Positions 1 through 8,938 of a stretch of DNA of 64,000 nt are shown in pieces. This DNA is from Actinoallomurus sp050942425 (GTDB lineage Bacteria; Actinomycetota; Actinomycetes; Streptosporangiales; Streptosporangiaceae). The stretch covers positions 682,001-746,000 of the forward strand of contig NZ_CP192063.1 of NCBI RefSeq assembly GCF_050942425.1. The letters are read 5' to 3'. The notes beneath the pieces are model-generated. The model saw nothing but the letters and a program-made list of their open reading frames with translations. It was not told the DNA's origin and made no database searches. The position numbers and the translations under genes are program-made. How positions within the stretch are numbered: position 1 is the first letter of the stretch; the number at the start of each line of letters is the position of its first letter.

Positions 1-711
1 GCCGTTGTCGTCGTTCGGGTCCTGCGCCGACGACACCAGGACGGTGCCGTCGCTCAGCACCTTCAGGTCGCTGACGTGCCGGACCTCGTTCGCGCTCGGG
101 AACGGCACGGCGAACTTGGCCTTGTCGGCGGTCGCGCCGATGTGCAGGCTCGCCTTGCCGACCGTCGCCGCAGCGGTGCGGACGACGGCCTTCTCGGAGT
201 TCTTACCACGGGTCGCCCACACGGCGAAGATCTTGCCGACGGTGTTGCGGTACAGCGCGAAGCTCTCGTAGTTGTCGCCGCTCTTCCGGTCCGGAAGGGA
301 GACGGGCGAGCCCTGGACCGTGGCCGTGCCGCCGGCGATCGCGACGTGGTACGCCGTGCCCTCACTGGCCAGCGCGATGTAGTGGTTCTTGCGTCCCGGG
401 ACGGCGTCGATCGCCTCCACGTCCTTGGGGAGAGGACCCTTCCAGGCCAAGGGGGTGACGACCGGGGCCTTGCCGGGCCTGAGCCGTACGGTGGAGATCC
501 GGTTCTGTCCGTCCGCCTTGTTGTCGCGCACGATGACGACATCCGCCCGGTTGCGGCCGACGGGCGCGCCCGCGACGAGGGCCATGCCGCTCACGCCGCC
601 GGTGATGTCCGTGCCGACGCGCTGCCAGGCCAGCGACTGCGCGGCCTGCGCGGGGAGGGCCGTCGCCAGGACGGCGCCGAACGCGGCGGTCGAAACGATC
701 AGTTTGTTCAT
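1..711 (-). CDS. Secreted protein, C-terminus beyond the window edge
   Basis: An open frame read on the minus strand from ATG at 711 and running off the left edge; 237 codons are visible. The first 23 residues (MNKLIVSTAAFGAVLATALP, then AQAA) form a Sec signal peptide with an AQA-A cleavage site. The mature part has short strand-like segments with repeated Asp/Asn-rich turns, as in beta-propeller or beta-rich secreted proteins, but I cannot assign a family. It is divergent from nothing on its right: the next gene is also on the minus strand and ends at 792. The product is probably exported; its function is unknown. Confidence 0.75.
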   Translation of the reverse strand, partial: MNKLIVSTAAFGAVLATALPAQAAQSLAWQRVGTDITGGVSGMALVAGAPVGRNRADVVIVRDNKADGQNRISTVRLRPGKAPVVTPLAWKGPLPKDVEAIDAVPGRKNHYIALASEGTAYHVAIAGGTATVQGSPVSLPDRKSGDNYESFALYRNTVGKIFAVWATRGKNSEKAVVRTAAATVGKASLHIGATADKAKFAVPFPSANEVRHVSDLKVLSDGTVLVSSAQDPNDDNG

Positions 712-791
712 GATCACGAACGGGATGGTAGACGACCTGGTTTCCCTTTGTGTCGGGTTCGTGCCGTTCCGTGGTGAACGTCGGTCGAACG

Positions 792-1256
792 TCACGCGTC
801 CGTTGCCGGACGCGATCCGCTTGACGTGGGCACGAAACGGGTGACGTAGCGGCGTTGCCAGGGCGTTTCGACGGCGCGCTTCGCGTAGTGCTCCCGGACG
901 TACGCGACCGCCTCCTGGCCCGGTACCCCGTCCAGCACGGCGAGGCAGGCCAGCGCGGTCCCGGTCCGTCCGACCCCGCCGCCGCAGGCGATCTCGACGC
1001 GCTCGGTCTCGGCGCGCGTCCAGGCCTCGCGGAACGCGTCCACGGCGTCGGCGCGGTCGGACGGCAGCCGGAAGTCCGGCCAGCGCAGCCATCGCGTCTC
1101 CCAGGCGACGGACGGCGGTTCGTGGCCAAGGAGGTAGAGGCCGTACGTGGGCGCCGGTCCGTCCGGGAGCGGGCGGCGGAGTCCCCGGCCGCGGACGAGC
1201 CGGCCCGATGGCAGTCGGAGTACGCCCACGGCGGTGGGCTCCCACGTATTGATCAT
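792..1256 (-). CDS. Protein-tyrosine-phosphatase-like protein
   Basis: A 154-residue protein with the phosphatase P-loop CGGGVGRTG near residues 91-99, matching C-x5-R-[ST] of the cysteine-dependent phosphatases. The cysteine is the expected nucleophile and the arginine binds phosphate. The His that usually precedes the Cys is Ala here. A WPDF segment near residue 60 could supply the general-acid Asp, as the WPD loop does in this superfamily. The substrate (phosphotyrosine, phosphoinositide or a small molecule) cannot be told. There is no ribosome binding site; TATTCT about 8 bases upstream of the ATG looks like a -10 box, so the mRNA may be leaderless. Probably cytoplasmic. Confidence 0.75.
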   Translation of the reverse strand: MINTWEPTAVGVLRLPSGRLVRGRGLRRPLPDGPAPTYGLYLLGHEPPSVAWETRWLRWPDFRLPSDRADAVDAFREAWTRAETERVEIACGGGVGRTGTALACLAVLDGVPGQEAVAYVREHYAKRAVETPWQRRYVTRFVPTSSGSRPATDA

Positions 1257-1453
1257 GGAACGAGAATAGCGTTCGCTTCTCCGGCTGGTGTCTCTTATCA
1301 GGTATTAAGCGGATATATTTCGCGAATCCGTCGTTTCTCGGAAAGGCTGCATTTTTGGGGCCAATGGCGGTGTGAGCTGCGGTGATGGAGCTGCTTTACC
1401 GCTGATTCGGCGAAATCGATGCGGGCCGCGGAATCTGCGGTAAGGATGGGGGC

Positions 1454-2425
1454 ATGTCCTTTCCCTTAATGCCGGGGTTCGACCACATCAATGTGGTCGC
1501 CGACCTCGACCCGGTCGCCGCGATGCGGGACAGCGACCTCGGGGACCGCATCCGGATGTATCCCAAGCTCCTCCCCGCCGGTGCGCCCGACTTCGGGTAC
1601 GCCGTGCAGCGGGGCACCGAATGGCGCATCGGCTGCGTCGGGGCGATGGATCCCGAAGGCGCCCGCTACAGTCTCGCCGCCGGCCTGCGCATCGAGGCGA
1701 AGGAGCGGGAGGAGGACCCGGAGGTCGCCCGCACGATGCGCGCGGTGGCCGATCGGCTCGACCCGGAGGACGGCAAGCAGCTTCCGAAGGACGAGTGGGA
1801 GATCGGTGACCGTCGTTTTCGCGTGATCCGGATCGAGAAGTTCACCCTCATCGGACGCCGGGTGATGGAGCCGCCGAGAGCGACCGACACCGACCCTCCG
1901 GACGAGGCGCGTTTCCTGGAGGACCACCTCATCGACCCGCCGGCGCCGGCGGGGCAGTGGGAGGCGCAACTGCGGTTGAACCTCGTCGGGCACCTGCCCA
2001 TCCCCGGCACGGTGCCCGAGACGGTGGAGCTCGAGGCCCGCCACGCGATCCGCACCCATCCCGGTGTGGTCCTCCTCCCGCCCACCTTCACCGTCGTCGA
2101 GATCAAGGGGGACACCTGGGACCCTCTCACCGGCGCGGACGGTCCCGACCAGGCACGCACCCATCTGGCGAGGTACTTCAGCGAACTGCTGCCCCGGCTC
2201 CTGGAATTCCAGGGCGAGCCCGCCGAGCCCGAGGAGATCGCCGAGTGGGAGGACGCCGCGGAGCGGATCGAGGCGATGAGCGGGCCGGAGTTCGCCGTGC
2301 TGGACCGCAGGTTCCGCATCGTCCGCGTCTCGCGGATGCTCCGCGTCGGCAGGGACGGCCCGGAGGGGCCGCGCCCGTCCGACCAGGAGCGGTACGGCAT
2401 GCACGGGACCCAGTCACGGTCCTGA
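1454..2425 (+). CDS. DUF5954-like protein
   Basis: A 323-residue soluble protein with no signal peptide or membrane segment. Two similar blocks, WEIGDRRFRVIRIEKF near residue 116 and LDRRFRIVRVSRM near residue 282, suggest an internal repeat. The overall look matches the actinobacterial DUF5954 family, which has no known function; this assignment is from memory of the family, not a search. The start has AAGGA about 7 bases upstream. Its TGA stop at 2423-2425 lies in the same frame as the kinase-WD40 gene beginning 12 bases later, so the two could once have been one frame or may be translated in close coupling. Confidence 0.6.
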   Translation: MSFPLMPGFDHINVVADLDPVAAMRDSDLGDRIRMYPKLLPAGAPDFGYAVQRGTEWRIGCVGAMDPEGARYSLAAGLRIEAKEREEDPEVARTMRAVADRLDPEDGKQLPKDEWEIGDRRFRVIRIEKFTLIGRRVMEPPRATDTDPPDEARFLEDHLIDPPAPAGQWEAQLRLNLVGHLPIPGTVPETVELEARHAIRTHPGVVLLPPTFTVVEIKGDTWDPLTGADGPDQARTHLARYFSELLPRLLEFQGEPAEPEEIAEWEDAAERIEAMSGPEFAVLDRRFRIVRVSRMLRVGRDGPEGPRPSDQERYGMHGTQSRS

Positions 2426-2437
2426 GCATCCTCGCGC

Positions 2438-4378
2438 GTGCCGCCGCGGCCCGAGGTCGCGAATCACGGTGCGATCGCCGGTGGTGGCGCTACCTTGATC
2501 ATCATGGAGTTCGTCTCGGCGCCGACCCTCGCGGAGTCCGTCGACAGGGATGGCCCGTTGCCGCCGGTCAGGGTCGCCGCGATCGGGCTCGCGTTGCTGG
2601 AGGTCCTGGACGAGGCACATCGAACCGGCGTCGTGCACGGTGACCTGAAACCCGCGAACGTCACGCTGCTGCCGGGCGACCGGATCGAGCTTGCCGACTT
2701 CGACCTCGCGCGGATCGCCGGCCACCCGGCCCCGACCCGCACCGGAACACTGTTCGGCTCACCCGCGTACATGGCGCCGGAACAGGTCCGGGGAGACCGC
2801 GGGGACGCCGCGACCGACTGGTGGGCGCTCGGCGCCACGCTGTACTACGCGGCCGAAGGCACGGCCGCGTTCGAACGCGACAGGTACGAGGCCTCCATCG
2901 CCGCCGTGCTGAACGAGTCGCCACCGCCACCGAGAAGGGCGGGCACCGACCTCGCCGCGTTGTTCTCCGCGCTGCTCGACAAGGATCCTTCGCAGCGCCC
3001 TGGATCGGCGTACATCCGTACGGTGCTCGAACGGGTCGCGTCGGGCGAGGCGACGTCCGAGCCGGCGCCGGAACCACCACTGGTGCCACCGCCCGCGTCG
3101 GAGTCGCTGACGACCGGGATCGGCCGGGCGATCGAGAACGTCATCCAGACCGGCGCCATGCCGGTACCGCGGGCGACCGTGACACGGAATGCGCCCGGAC
3201 CGCCGCCCGGTGGCAGACGTGCCGTCCGCCGCAGCCTGCTCGCGGCGGGTGCGACCGCGCTGGTCGCCGTGGTCGTGCTCGGGGTCGGCGCGCCGCGTTG
3301 GCTCGCGCATGACCGCCACGGCGAGCGTCCGGCGGGCCGTCATGGCGCGTCTTTGCCTCCGGCGACCCGATACGGCGCGTCCGCGCCTTCGGCGTCCCGC
3401 CCGCCCTCCCCGGGCACCGCGATCCGCCGTTTCCAGGCGTGTCACGCTCGGCCGGCCGGTGTCACCTCGACGGCGGTGACGACCGTGAACGGCCATCCGG
3501 CGATCGTGGCCGGTTGCGGTGACGACACCGTGAAGGTGGCCGATCTCGAGACCGGCGCGCTCGGCCGCTCGTTCACCGCCCCTGGCGCGTTGAGCGTGCA
3601 GTCGGTCGCGGTGGGCGTCGTCGACGGCCGGCAGGTCGTCGTCGCGGGTACGCAACTGAGCGGCGACGGCAACGACTACATCCGGATGTGGGACCTGACG
3701 ACCGGCTCCGAGACCGGAAAGACCTTCACCGGTCACACGAACGGCGTGACGTCGGTGGCGTTCGGCACGGTGAGCGGCCGGCAGGTCGTCGTCTCCGGCA
3801 GTTTCGACACGACCGTACAGACCTGGGATCCGGCCACCGGCAGGACCGTCGCTCCGCAACTCGACACCCACGCGGAGGTGATCTCGCTGGCGTTCGCCAG
3901 GCTGGAGGACGGCCGGCAGGTCGTCGCCGTGGGCGGTTACGGATCGGCTCTGCGGCTGTTCGACCGGACTTCGGGACGCCAGATCGGTGCCACCTTCACC
4001 GGGCACAGCGCCCATGGCAGTGAATACGTCACCTCCGTGGCGATCGGCGCCATCGGCGCACGTAAGGTCGTCGTCTCCGCCGGTGACGATTCGACGATCC
4101 AGGTCTCGGATCTGCTGACCGGTGAAAGGATCGGTGCCCCGACCCGGATGGCCGCCCACGCGGTCGCCGTCGCCTCCCTCGGCGGTCGGCAGGTGATCAT
4201 CGCCGGCGGCACGGACCGCACCGTACGGCTGTGGGACCTCGCCACCGGAAAACCGGTCGGCGGCCCGTTCACCGGCGATTCCGTGGTCTCGTCGCTGACG
4301 ACCACGACTCTCGACGGCAGGCTCGTCGCGGTCGCCGGGTACGAAGACGGCTCGGTGTCCGTCTGGAGTCTCGGCTGA
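2438..4378 (+). CDS. N-lobe-less Ser/Thr kinase-like protein with WD40 propeller
   Basis: A 646-residue protein. Residues about 15-200 match the kinase C-lobe: catalytic loop HGDLKPAN (67-74, HGD replacing HRD), DFD at 87-89 in place of DFG, and an APE-like segment GSPAYMAPE at 107-115. The whole N-lobe, with glycine loop and ATP-binding lysine, is absent; the frame begins at the hinge (MEFV). A Pro-rich linker and one membrane helix (about 267-285) follow, then about seven WD40-type repeats (about 335-646) with recurring GRQVVV and WDLATG signatures, predicted outside the cell. Neither GTG 2438 nor ATG 2504 has a good ribosome binding site. It is probably a pseudokinase or decayed receptor kinase. 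Confidence 0.75.
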   Translation: MPPRPEVANHGAIAGGGATLIIMEFVSAPTLAESVDRDGPLPPVRVAAIGLALLEVLDEAHRTGVVHGDLKPANVTLLPGDRIELADFDLARIAGHPAPTRTGTLFGSPAYMAPEQVRGDRGDAATDWWALGATLYYAAEGTAAFERDRYEASIAAVLNESPPPPRRAGTDLAALFSALLDKDPSQRPGSAYIRTVLERVASGEATSEPAPEPPLVPPPASESLTTGIGRAIENVIQTGAMPVPRATVTRNAPGPPPGGRRAVRRSLLAAGATALVAVVVLGVGAPRWLAHDRHGERPAGRHGASLPPATRYGASAPSASRPPSPGTAIRRFQACHARPAGVTSTAVTTVNGHPAIVAGCGDDTVKVADLETGALGRSFTAPGALSVQSVAVGVVDGRQVVVAGTQLSGDGNDYIRMWDLTTGSETGKTFTGHTNGVTSVAFGTVSGRQVVVSGSFDTTVQTWDPATGRTVAPQLDTHAEVISLAFARLEDGRQVVAVGGYGSALRLFDRTSGRQIGATFTGHSAHGSEYVTSVAIGAIGARKVVVSAGDDSTIQVSDLLTGERIGAPTRMAAHAVAVASLGGRQVIIAGGTDRTVRLWDLATGKPVGGPFTGDSVVSSLTTTTLDGRLVAVAGYEDGSVSVWSLG

Positions 4379-4435
4379 CCACCCGGGCCGATCTCCCGAT
4401 TTAGTACGGCGATTGATGATCATTAGGATCCTCGG

Positions 4436-5731
4436 GTGATCATCAGAAGACGGTTCGCGGCCGGCCTGCTGTGCCTGCTGGCCGCCCTGGGGATGTTCGG
4501 TGTTCCACCCGCCTCCGCCGCCAAGGCCGGCGCCACCGAGCCGCCCAAGGTCGAGCTGGTCCTGGACGTCAGCGGCTCGATGCGGGCCAAGGACATCGAC
4601 GGGCGAAGCCGGATCTCGGCGGCGCAGCAGTCCTTCGACGAAGTGGTGGACGCGCTGCCCGGCGAGACGCAGCTGGGCATCCGGGTGCTCGGATCCCGCT
4701 ACCGCTACCCCGGCAGCCCCAAGACCGTCGGCTGCAAGGACACCCAGCAGATCAGCCCGGTCGGCCCCATGAACAAGACCGAGGCGAAGGCCGCGATCGC
4801 GACGCTGCGGCCCACCGGCTGGACCCCGATCGGGCTGGCCCTGCGGGCGGCGGCCAAGGACCTGGGCGCCGGGGAGACGACCCGGCGGATCGTCCTCATC
4901 ACCGACGGCGAGGACACCTGCGCGCCGCCCGACCCGTGCGACGTCGCCCGCGAGCTCGCCGCGCAGGGCATCCACCTCGTCATCGACACGCTCGGCCTCA
5001 ACCCGAACCAGAAGGTCCAGCAGCAGCTGACCTGCATCGCCAACGCGACCGGCGGAACGTACACCACCGTCCAGCACCAGCAGCAGCTCACCAGCCGGCT
5101 CAACCAGCTGGTCCGCCGCGCGGGCAGCACGTACCAGAAGACGCCACGGCAGGTGGCCGGGGGCGCGCAGTGCGCCAACGCCCCGGTGCTGTCGCCCGGT
5201 GTCTACACCGACCGCGAGCAGTTCGGCGAGCACCGCGTCTACCGGGTGCCCGTCTCCTCCGGGCAGGAACTGCGCGCCTCCGTGAGCGTCGCGCTCGACC
5301 GCAGGCTGAACCCGGACTACGGGGTGCTGCTGCGGGCGACGTCCCAGGACGGCCAGGAGCTCGTCCGTGGCACGGACGCGGGCAGCGGGCGTACCGACGT
5401 CCTGTCCACCGGCCTGCGCTGGTCCGACCAGCGCTCCGGCGAACCGTCCGGTCAGGACGCGTCCGCGTCGCCGTCCACGAGCGCGTCCCCGGCGGGCACC
5501 GTCTGCCTGGTGGTGAGCAACTCCTTCTCCGCGCCTCCCGGGGTACGGACGGCCCCCGGCATGCCGCTGGAGCTCACCGTCGACGTGGTGCCCTCCTCGC
5601 CCACGCCGAGCGGCCCGGACCTCGGCCGCGGCTGGCTCCTGCTCGTCGTGCTCGGCGTCGCCGGCCTGGTCGCCGGGCTGATCCTCGGCTGGCTCAACCG
5701 CTGGCGGATCGCCATCTGGAAGGAGAACTGA
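4436..5731 (+). CDS. VWA-domain surface protein
   Basis: A 431-residue protein with signal peptide (1-28), a von Willebrand factor A domain, a beta-rich middle, a Ser/Pro/Thr linker and one C-terminal membrane helix (about 398-420) with a short basic tail. The metal-ion-dependent adhesion site is intact: DVSGSM at 44-49, Thr130 in TGWTPIG, and TDGED at 156-160. Such domains bind protein partners through a chelated divalent cation. GTG 4436 has AGGA 7 bases upstream. The gene is directly followed by a second exported, membrane-anchored protein whose ribosome binding site lies inside this gene, so the two form an operon and probably work together at the outer face of the membrane. Confidence 0.85.
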   Translation: MIIRRRFAAGLLCLLAALGMFGVPPASAAKAGATEPPKVELVLDVSGSMRAKDIDGRSRISAAQQSFDEVVDALPGETQLGIRVLGSRYRYPGSPKTVGCKDTQQISPVGPMNKTEAKAAIATLRPTGWTPIGLALRAAAKDLGAGETTRRIVLITDGEDTCAPPDPCDVARELAAQGIHLVIDTLGLNPNQKVQQQLTCIANATGGTYTTVQHQQQLTSRLNQLVRRAGSTYQKTPRQVAGGAQCANAPVLSPGVYTDREQFGEHRVYRVPVSSGQELRASVSVALDRRLNPDYGVLLRATSQDGQELVRGTDAGSGRTDVLSTGLRWSDQRSGEPSGQDASASPSTSASPAGTVCLVVSNSFSAPPGVRTAPGMPLELTVDVVPSSPTPSGPDLGRGWLLLVVLGVAGLVAGLILGWLNRWRIAIWKEN

Positions 5732-5733
5732 CC

Positions 5734-6543
5734 GTGCGCGTAACGCCGCTTCTGACCCTTCCGGTCGCGACGGCCACGCTTGCGCTGGCCACCGCCGGGC
5801 CCGCCTTCGCCGGCGGCAAGGCGTCGCCCAAGCCCCACAAGACGATCGGCACCGCCGGGACGTCGTTCCTCACCGCGACCACCGTACGGCCCGGGCAGAC
5901 CGCGCGGCTGTCGGCGTCGACCGGTGACTACCTGTACTGGCAGTTCGCCGCGGCGGCGGGTCAGACCGACCAGGTCGCCGTGACCGTCACGCTGCCGTCC
6001 GAGACGTCCCAGTCCGGGGCGGCGACCTGGACCGTCGACGTCTTCGACGGCCTGCGCCGCCGCCAGGCGTGCACCGAGGGCCCGCAGTCCGCCAACACGC
6101 AGCAGGGCACGGCCAAGATCGAACTGCACTGCGCGCTGCGGCAGATCCGCTCCTGGGCCGAGCCCTGGTCCAGCGACCCGCTGCCGGGCACCTACTACGT
6201 CCGGCTGTCGGCGGTCGGCCTGCCGGATCAGGGCGCCGGCCTGCCGGTCGACGTACGGCTGCGGATCACTGCGCGGAACGGGAACGCCGAGCCGTCCGGC
6301 GCGCACCTGAAGGCGCCGTTGGCCCCCGCGGTCAACCCGGGAAGCACCACGGCGCCGGAGGCGGCGCCCTCGGCGGAGCCGTCGGCCGTCAGTTCGGCGC
6401 CGAAGCCGCTGCAGCGCGCCAAGAGCTGGTTCTCCTGGCCGTCGACCCGGTGGTGGTGGACGATCGGCGGCGGCGTGCTCGCCGCGGCCCTGGGCGTCGC
6501 CGGCTACAGCCTGACCCGCCATCCCCGGCGCTGGTTCTCCTGA
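5734..6543 (+). CDS. Exported membrane-anchored partner of the VWA protein
   Basis: A 269-residue protein starting at GTG 5734, with AAGGAG (5720-5725) upstream inside the VWA gene and only two bases between the stop and this start. It has a Sec signal (1-26), a beta-sandwich-like ectodomain (about 45-180) with a Cys pair (CTEG and LHCAL), a Pro/Ala/Ser linker, and a C-terminal helix near 243-262 ending in basic residues. The ectodomain resembles the second half of the VWA protein in tone: both begin after the signal with a segment about stretching or sensing (GTYYVRL here, GVYTDREQFG there). No known family was recognised. The architecture suggests a two-component surface complex. Confidence 0.7.
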   Translation: MRVTPLLTLPVATATLALATAGPAFAGGKASPKPHKTIGTAGTSFLTATTVRPGQTARLSASTGDYLYWQFAAAAGQTDQVAVTVTLPSETSQSGAATWTVDVFDGLRRRQACTEGPQSANTQQGTAKIELHCALRQIRSWAEPWSSDPLPGTYYVRLSAVGLPDQGAGLPVDVRLRITARNGNAEPSGAHLKAPLAPAVNPGSTTAPEAAPSAEPSAVSSAPKPLQRAKSWFSWPSTRWWWTIGGGVLAAALGVAGYSLTRHPRRWFS

Positions 6544-6551
6544 TTCGCCGA

Positions 6552-6588
6552 CCCGGGCGGGCGCGCTCGTACGGCTCGCTCGCCCGGG
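6552..6588 (+). terminator. Hairpin after the VWA operon
   Basis: A 12-bp stem (one G-T pair) formed by 6552-6563 and 6577-6588, starting 9 bases after the stop of the VWA partner gene. It lacks a strong T run, as is usual for actinomycete terminators. Confidence 0.6.
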
Positions 6589-6652
6589 CGTTGTAACAAG
6601 ATCGTCGAAATCCAGGTTTCGGTCATGGTCAAACGATCTCTTCGTTACCGTA

Positions 6653-8101
6653 ATGATCATGCCAACATCTCGGATCTGGGGGCGGAGCCTTGTCGGTTTC
6701 GTCGCTGTCGGCGCGCTGATGGGATCGGCCTGCTCGCCGGCCCAGCCGGTCAAGTCCACGAGCGCCGACACCTCCGCCAAGTCGATCGCGACCACGCTGC
6801 AGCAGACGATGGACGGCCTGAAGTTCCAGGAGGTCCTCGACACGGCTCCGGTCACGACGAGTGCGCAGGCCCGTACGCTCAAGGCCCACTCCGTGGACAA
6901 GGACGCGCAGACGCCGAAACAGCGGGCCCGCCTGCTGGCCGCCGCCGACGACGCCAAGCCGATCTCCCAGCAGCCGCAGCTCGACGCCACGGTCATCGAG
7001 CTGGACAAGCACAACCGGCCCGTGTCGTCCGGCACGGTGCTGATGAGCCCGCAGTACCCGCACGGCAAGGTCGTGTCGGTCGACAAGAACTTCCACACCA
7101 GCGACGTGCGCTGGCGGCAGTGGGACGACTCCGGCTGGTACACCAACCACGCGCAGGGCACGATCGACGTGGTGCCGGGCCGGGAGAACGCCTCGACCGA
7201 CTTCATGCTGCCCTACCCGGCCTCGGTCCTGAAGCTGATGATCAACTTCGGGGTGCTGCGGCTGGTCGACAAGGGCGTCATCAAGCTCGACGACACCTAC
7301 AGCTACCAGCCGACGGCCACCAGCAGCCTGTGCGGCGGAGCCACCAGCAGCACCATCCGCCAGTACGTCGACGACTCGCTGACCTGGTCCTCTAACCCGG
7401 CCTCGTGCGCGTTGATGAAGATGCTGTGGGACCACAACGCCGTGGACGACCTGAACCAGACCTTCCAGGACCTGGGTCTGGAGACGCTCCAGGTCAAGGG
7501 GACCAACGCGGCCAACGGCGGGCACTGGAGCAACCCGGTGACGATGAGCTCCCTCGACACCGCCAAGCTGCTCACGCTCATCAACGGCGCGCCCGGCAAG
7601 GTCTGGACGGCCCCGAACGGCAAGGCCGTCACCCGGAACGTGCTCAGCGCCTCGTCGCGGGAGTTCTTCAAGAAGGAGCTCGGCGACCAGGGCATGAACG
7701 ACGTGCTGTCCACCTCGAACTGGTGCGGCGCGGACTACCCGGCCCCCGGAATGCCGCAGGTCGTCCCGCAGCGGTGGATCGCCGCGGACGGCAGCGTGAC
7801 GGTCGACGGTGACGCCTACCAGCACGACGTGCGGCCCTGCAACGCCAAGGCCGAGGTGACCTTCGCCCACAAGACCGGCCTGGTCAGCAACTCCGGCAGC
7901 GACGCCGGAATCGTCCGCAACCTGCCCGGCAAGAACGGCCGCAACTACATCATCGCGGTCTTCTCCAACCTCGGGAACCAGTACATCGACCCCAACCGCC
8001 CGCCGACGGCCCCGGGCGCCCACCCGGTCGCCTACAGCGAGAAGTACGCCCAGCTCGGCCTGGCCATCGACAAGTACGAGGCCGCGAGGCACGGCCGGTA
8101 G
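6653..8101 (+). CDS. Class A beta-lactamase-like serine hydrolase lipoprotein
   Basis: A 482-residue lipoprotein: lipobox LMGSAC with Cys27 as the likely lipidated residue. The penicillin-recognising fold motifs are present: SVLK at 191-194 (nucleophile Ser and Lys), SSN at 246-248 (the SxN motif) and HKTG at 406-409 (the KTG motif). Class A beta-lactamases have about 290 residues; the extra N-terminal 150 residues and a long insert before the KTG motif make this more like an uncharacterised actinobacterial serine hydrolase than a resistance enzyme. It would sit on the outer face of the membrane and act on peptidoglycan-related or beta-lactam substrates. ATG 6653 and ATG 6659 are both possible starts; neither has a clear ribosome binding site. 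Confidence 0.8.
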   Translation: MIMPTSRIWGRSLVGFVAVGALMGSACSPAQPVKSTSADTSAKSIATTLQQTMDGLKFQEVLDTAPVTTSAQARTLKAHSVDKDAQTPKQRARLLAAADDAKPISQQPQLDATVIELDKHNRPVSSGTVLMSPQYPHGKVVSVDKNFHTSDVRWRQWDDSGWYTNHAQGTIDVVPGRENASTDFMLPYPASVLKLMINFGVLRLVDKGVIKLDDTYSYQPTATSSLCGGATSSTIRQYVDDSLTWSSNPASCALMKMLWDHNAVDDLNQTFQDLGLETLQVKGTNAANGGHWSNPVTMSSLDTAKLLTLINGAPGKVWTAPNGKAVTRNVLSASSREFFKKELGDQGMNDVLSTSNWCGADYPAPGMPQVVPQRWIAADGSVTVDGDAYQHDVRPCNAKAEVTFAHKTGLVSNSGSDAGIVRNLPGKNGRNYIIAVFSNLGNQYIDPNRPPTAPGAHPVAYSEKYAQLGLAIDKYEAARHGR

Positions 8102-8126
8102 TACCCGGCACTGACCAAGCGGTATG

Positions 8127-8156
8127 ACGGCCGCCGTGCGATCGCACGGCGGCCGT
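8127..8156. terminator. Perfect 30-bp palindrome, bidirectional terminator
   Basis: A perfect palindrome of 30 bases between two converging genes (6653-8101 plus, 8207-8938 minus). Position and symmetry suit a terminator working in both directions. Confidence 0.7.
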
Positions 8157-8206
8157 CCGGCATTCGAGCCGGCGAGGCACGCCCGCCATCTCATGGGTCA
8201 TCGAGG

Positions 8207-8938
8207 TCAGCGATGCCGGGCGGCCTGCCTGACGGGCCAAGAATCACCTGTTCCGCGCAGAACGGCGATGGCCGTGATCACCAGCCATGCCTGCAGAGCG
8301 AAAACCGCAATGCGCTCTGTGCCGCCCATTCCAAGGCCGAGATAGGTGCGGTTGAAGTGGAGAATCGTCGCAGCGAAGGCGAGGGTTCCGAGGGCCAGGG
8401 TCGGCACCTGAAGGGCCCTGAGCGGTCCTCTGCGGAAGGCCGGCCCGGCGACGAGCAGACCGATGTTGCCCCCGCCCATGATGAACAGTGCACCGAGTAT
8501 GTGCACGTTGAGGTCGACGTCGGCGGGGCGCACCCCCGCGAGGAGATATCCACACGCGCCGATGACGATCAGCACCCGCGCGCTCACCGATGCGAACCCC
8601 TTCCCCCAGCACCGGGCGGTCAGGAAGACGCCGAGGATGATGAGCAGTGCGGTGATCGCGCATGATGTGTCGAGCAGCGTGTGCAGCGGCGAACAGATAT
8701 AGCGAACAGGCGGATTATCGGCGGCATCGGTGTTTTTGCAATAGACATTTCCCAGGTCGCTGATGTTGTTGTTTCGCAGACTGTACGGGGTATGCCACGC
8801 CAGCTGCGCCACGATGTTGGCGAGCGTGAATACCAGTGCGCCGGCGATCCAAGAGATGGCGCCGACTCGGATTGCGGCGCATCGGCGCGTCGTGAAGGTC
8901 ATGACCGCGATGCAATCATCGACGCGCGCCGGCGCCAT
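8207..8938 (-). CDS. DUF998-like membrane protein
   Basis: A 243-residue protein with about six hydrophobic segments. An ISDLGN motif near residue 59 after the first membrane segment is typical of the DUF998 family, integral membrane proteins of unknown function. Two Cys residues (CKN and ICSP) lie in the first extracytoplasmic loop and could pair. The ATG at 8902 (MTFTTRR) is an alternative start 12 codons in; neither start has a strong ribosome binding site. It converges with the beta-lactamase-like gene and shares the palindromic terminator. Confidence 0.7.
   Translation of the reverse strand: MAPARVDDCIAVMTFTTRRCAAIRVGAISWIAGALVFTLANIVAQLAWHTPYSLRNNNISDLGNVYCKNTDAADNPPVRYICSPLHTLLDTSCAITALLIILGVFLTARCWGKGFASVSARVLIVIGACGYLLAGVRPADVDLNVHILGALFIMGGGNIGLLVAGPAFRRGPLRALQVPTLALGTLAFAATILHFNRTYLGLGMGGTERIAVFALQAWLVITAIAVLRGTGDSWPVRQAARHR

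Noticed and set aside
2759..5233. Long minus-strand open frame of 824 codons opposite the kinase and VWA genes
   Set aside because: It is the mirror of high-GC coding on the plus strand; composition is low-complexity Arg/Gly/Ala and no motif or ribosome binding site was found.
6653..8101. Antibiotic-resistance beta-lactamase
   Set aside because: Motifs are present but length and lipoprotein form fit an uncharacterised serine hydrolase; resistance cannot be claimed.
8127..8156. Perfect palindrome as a possible origin or recombination site
   Set aside because: Its place between two converging gene ends makes a terminator the simpler explanation.
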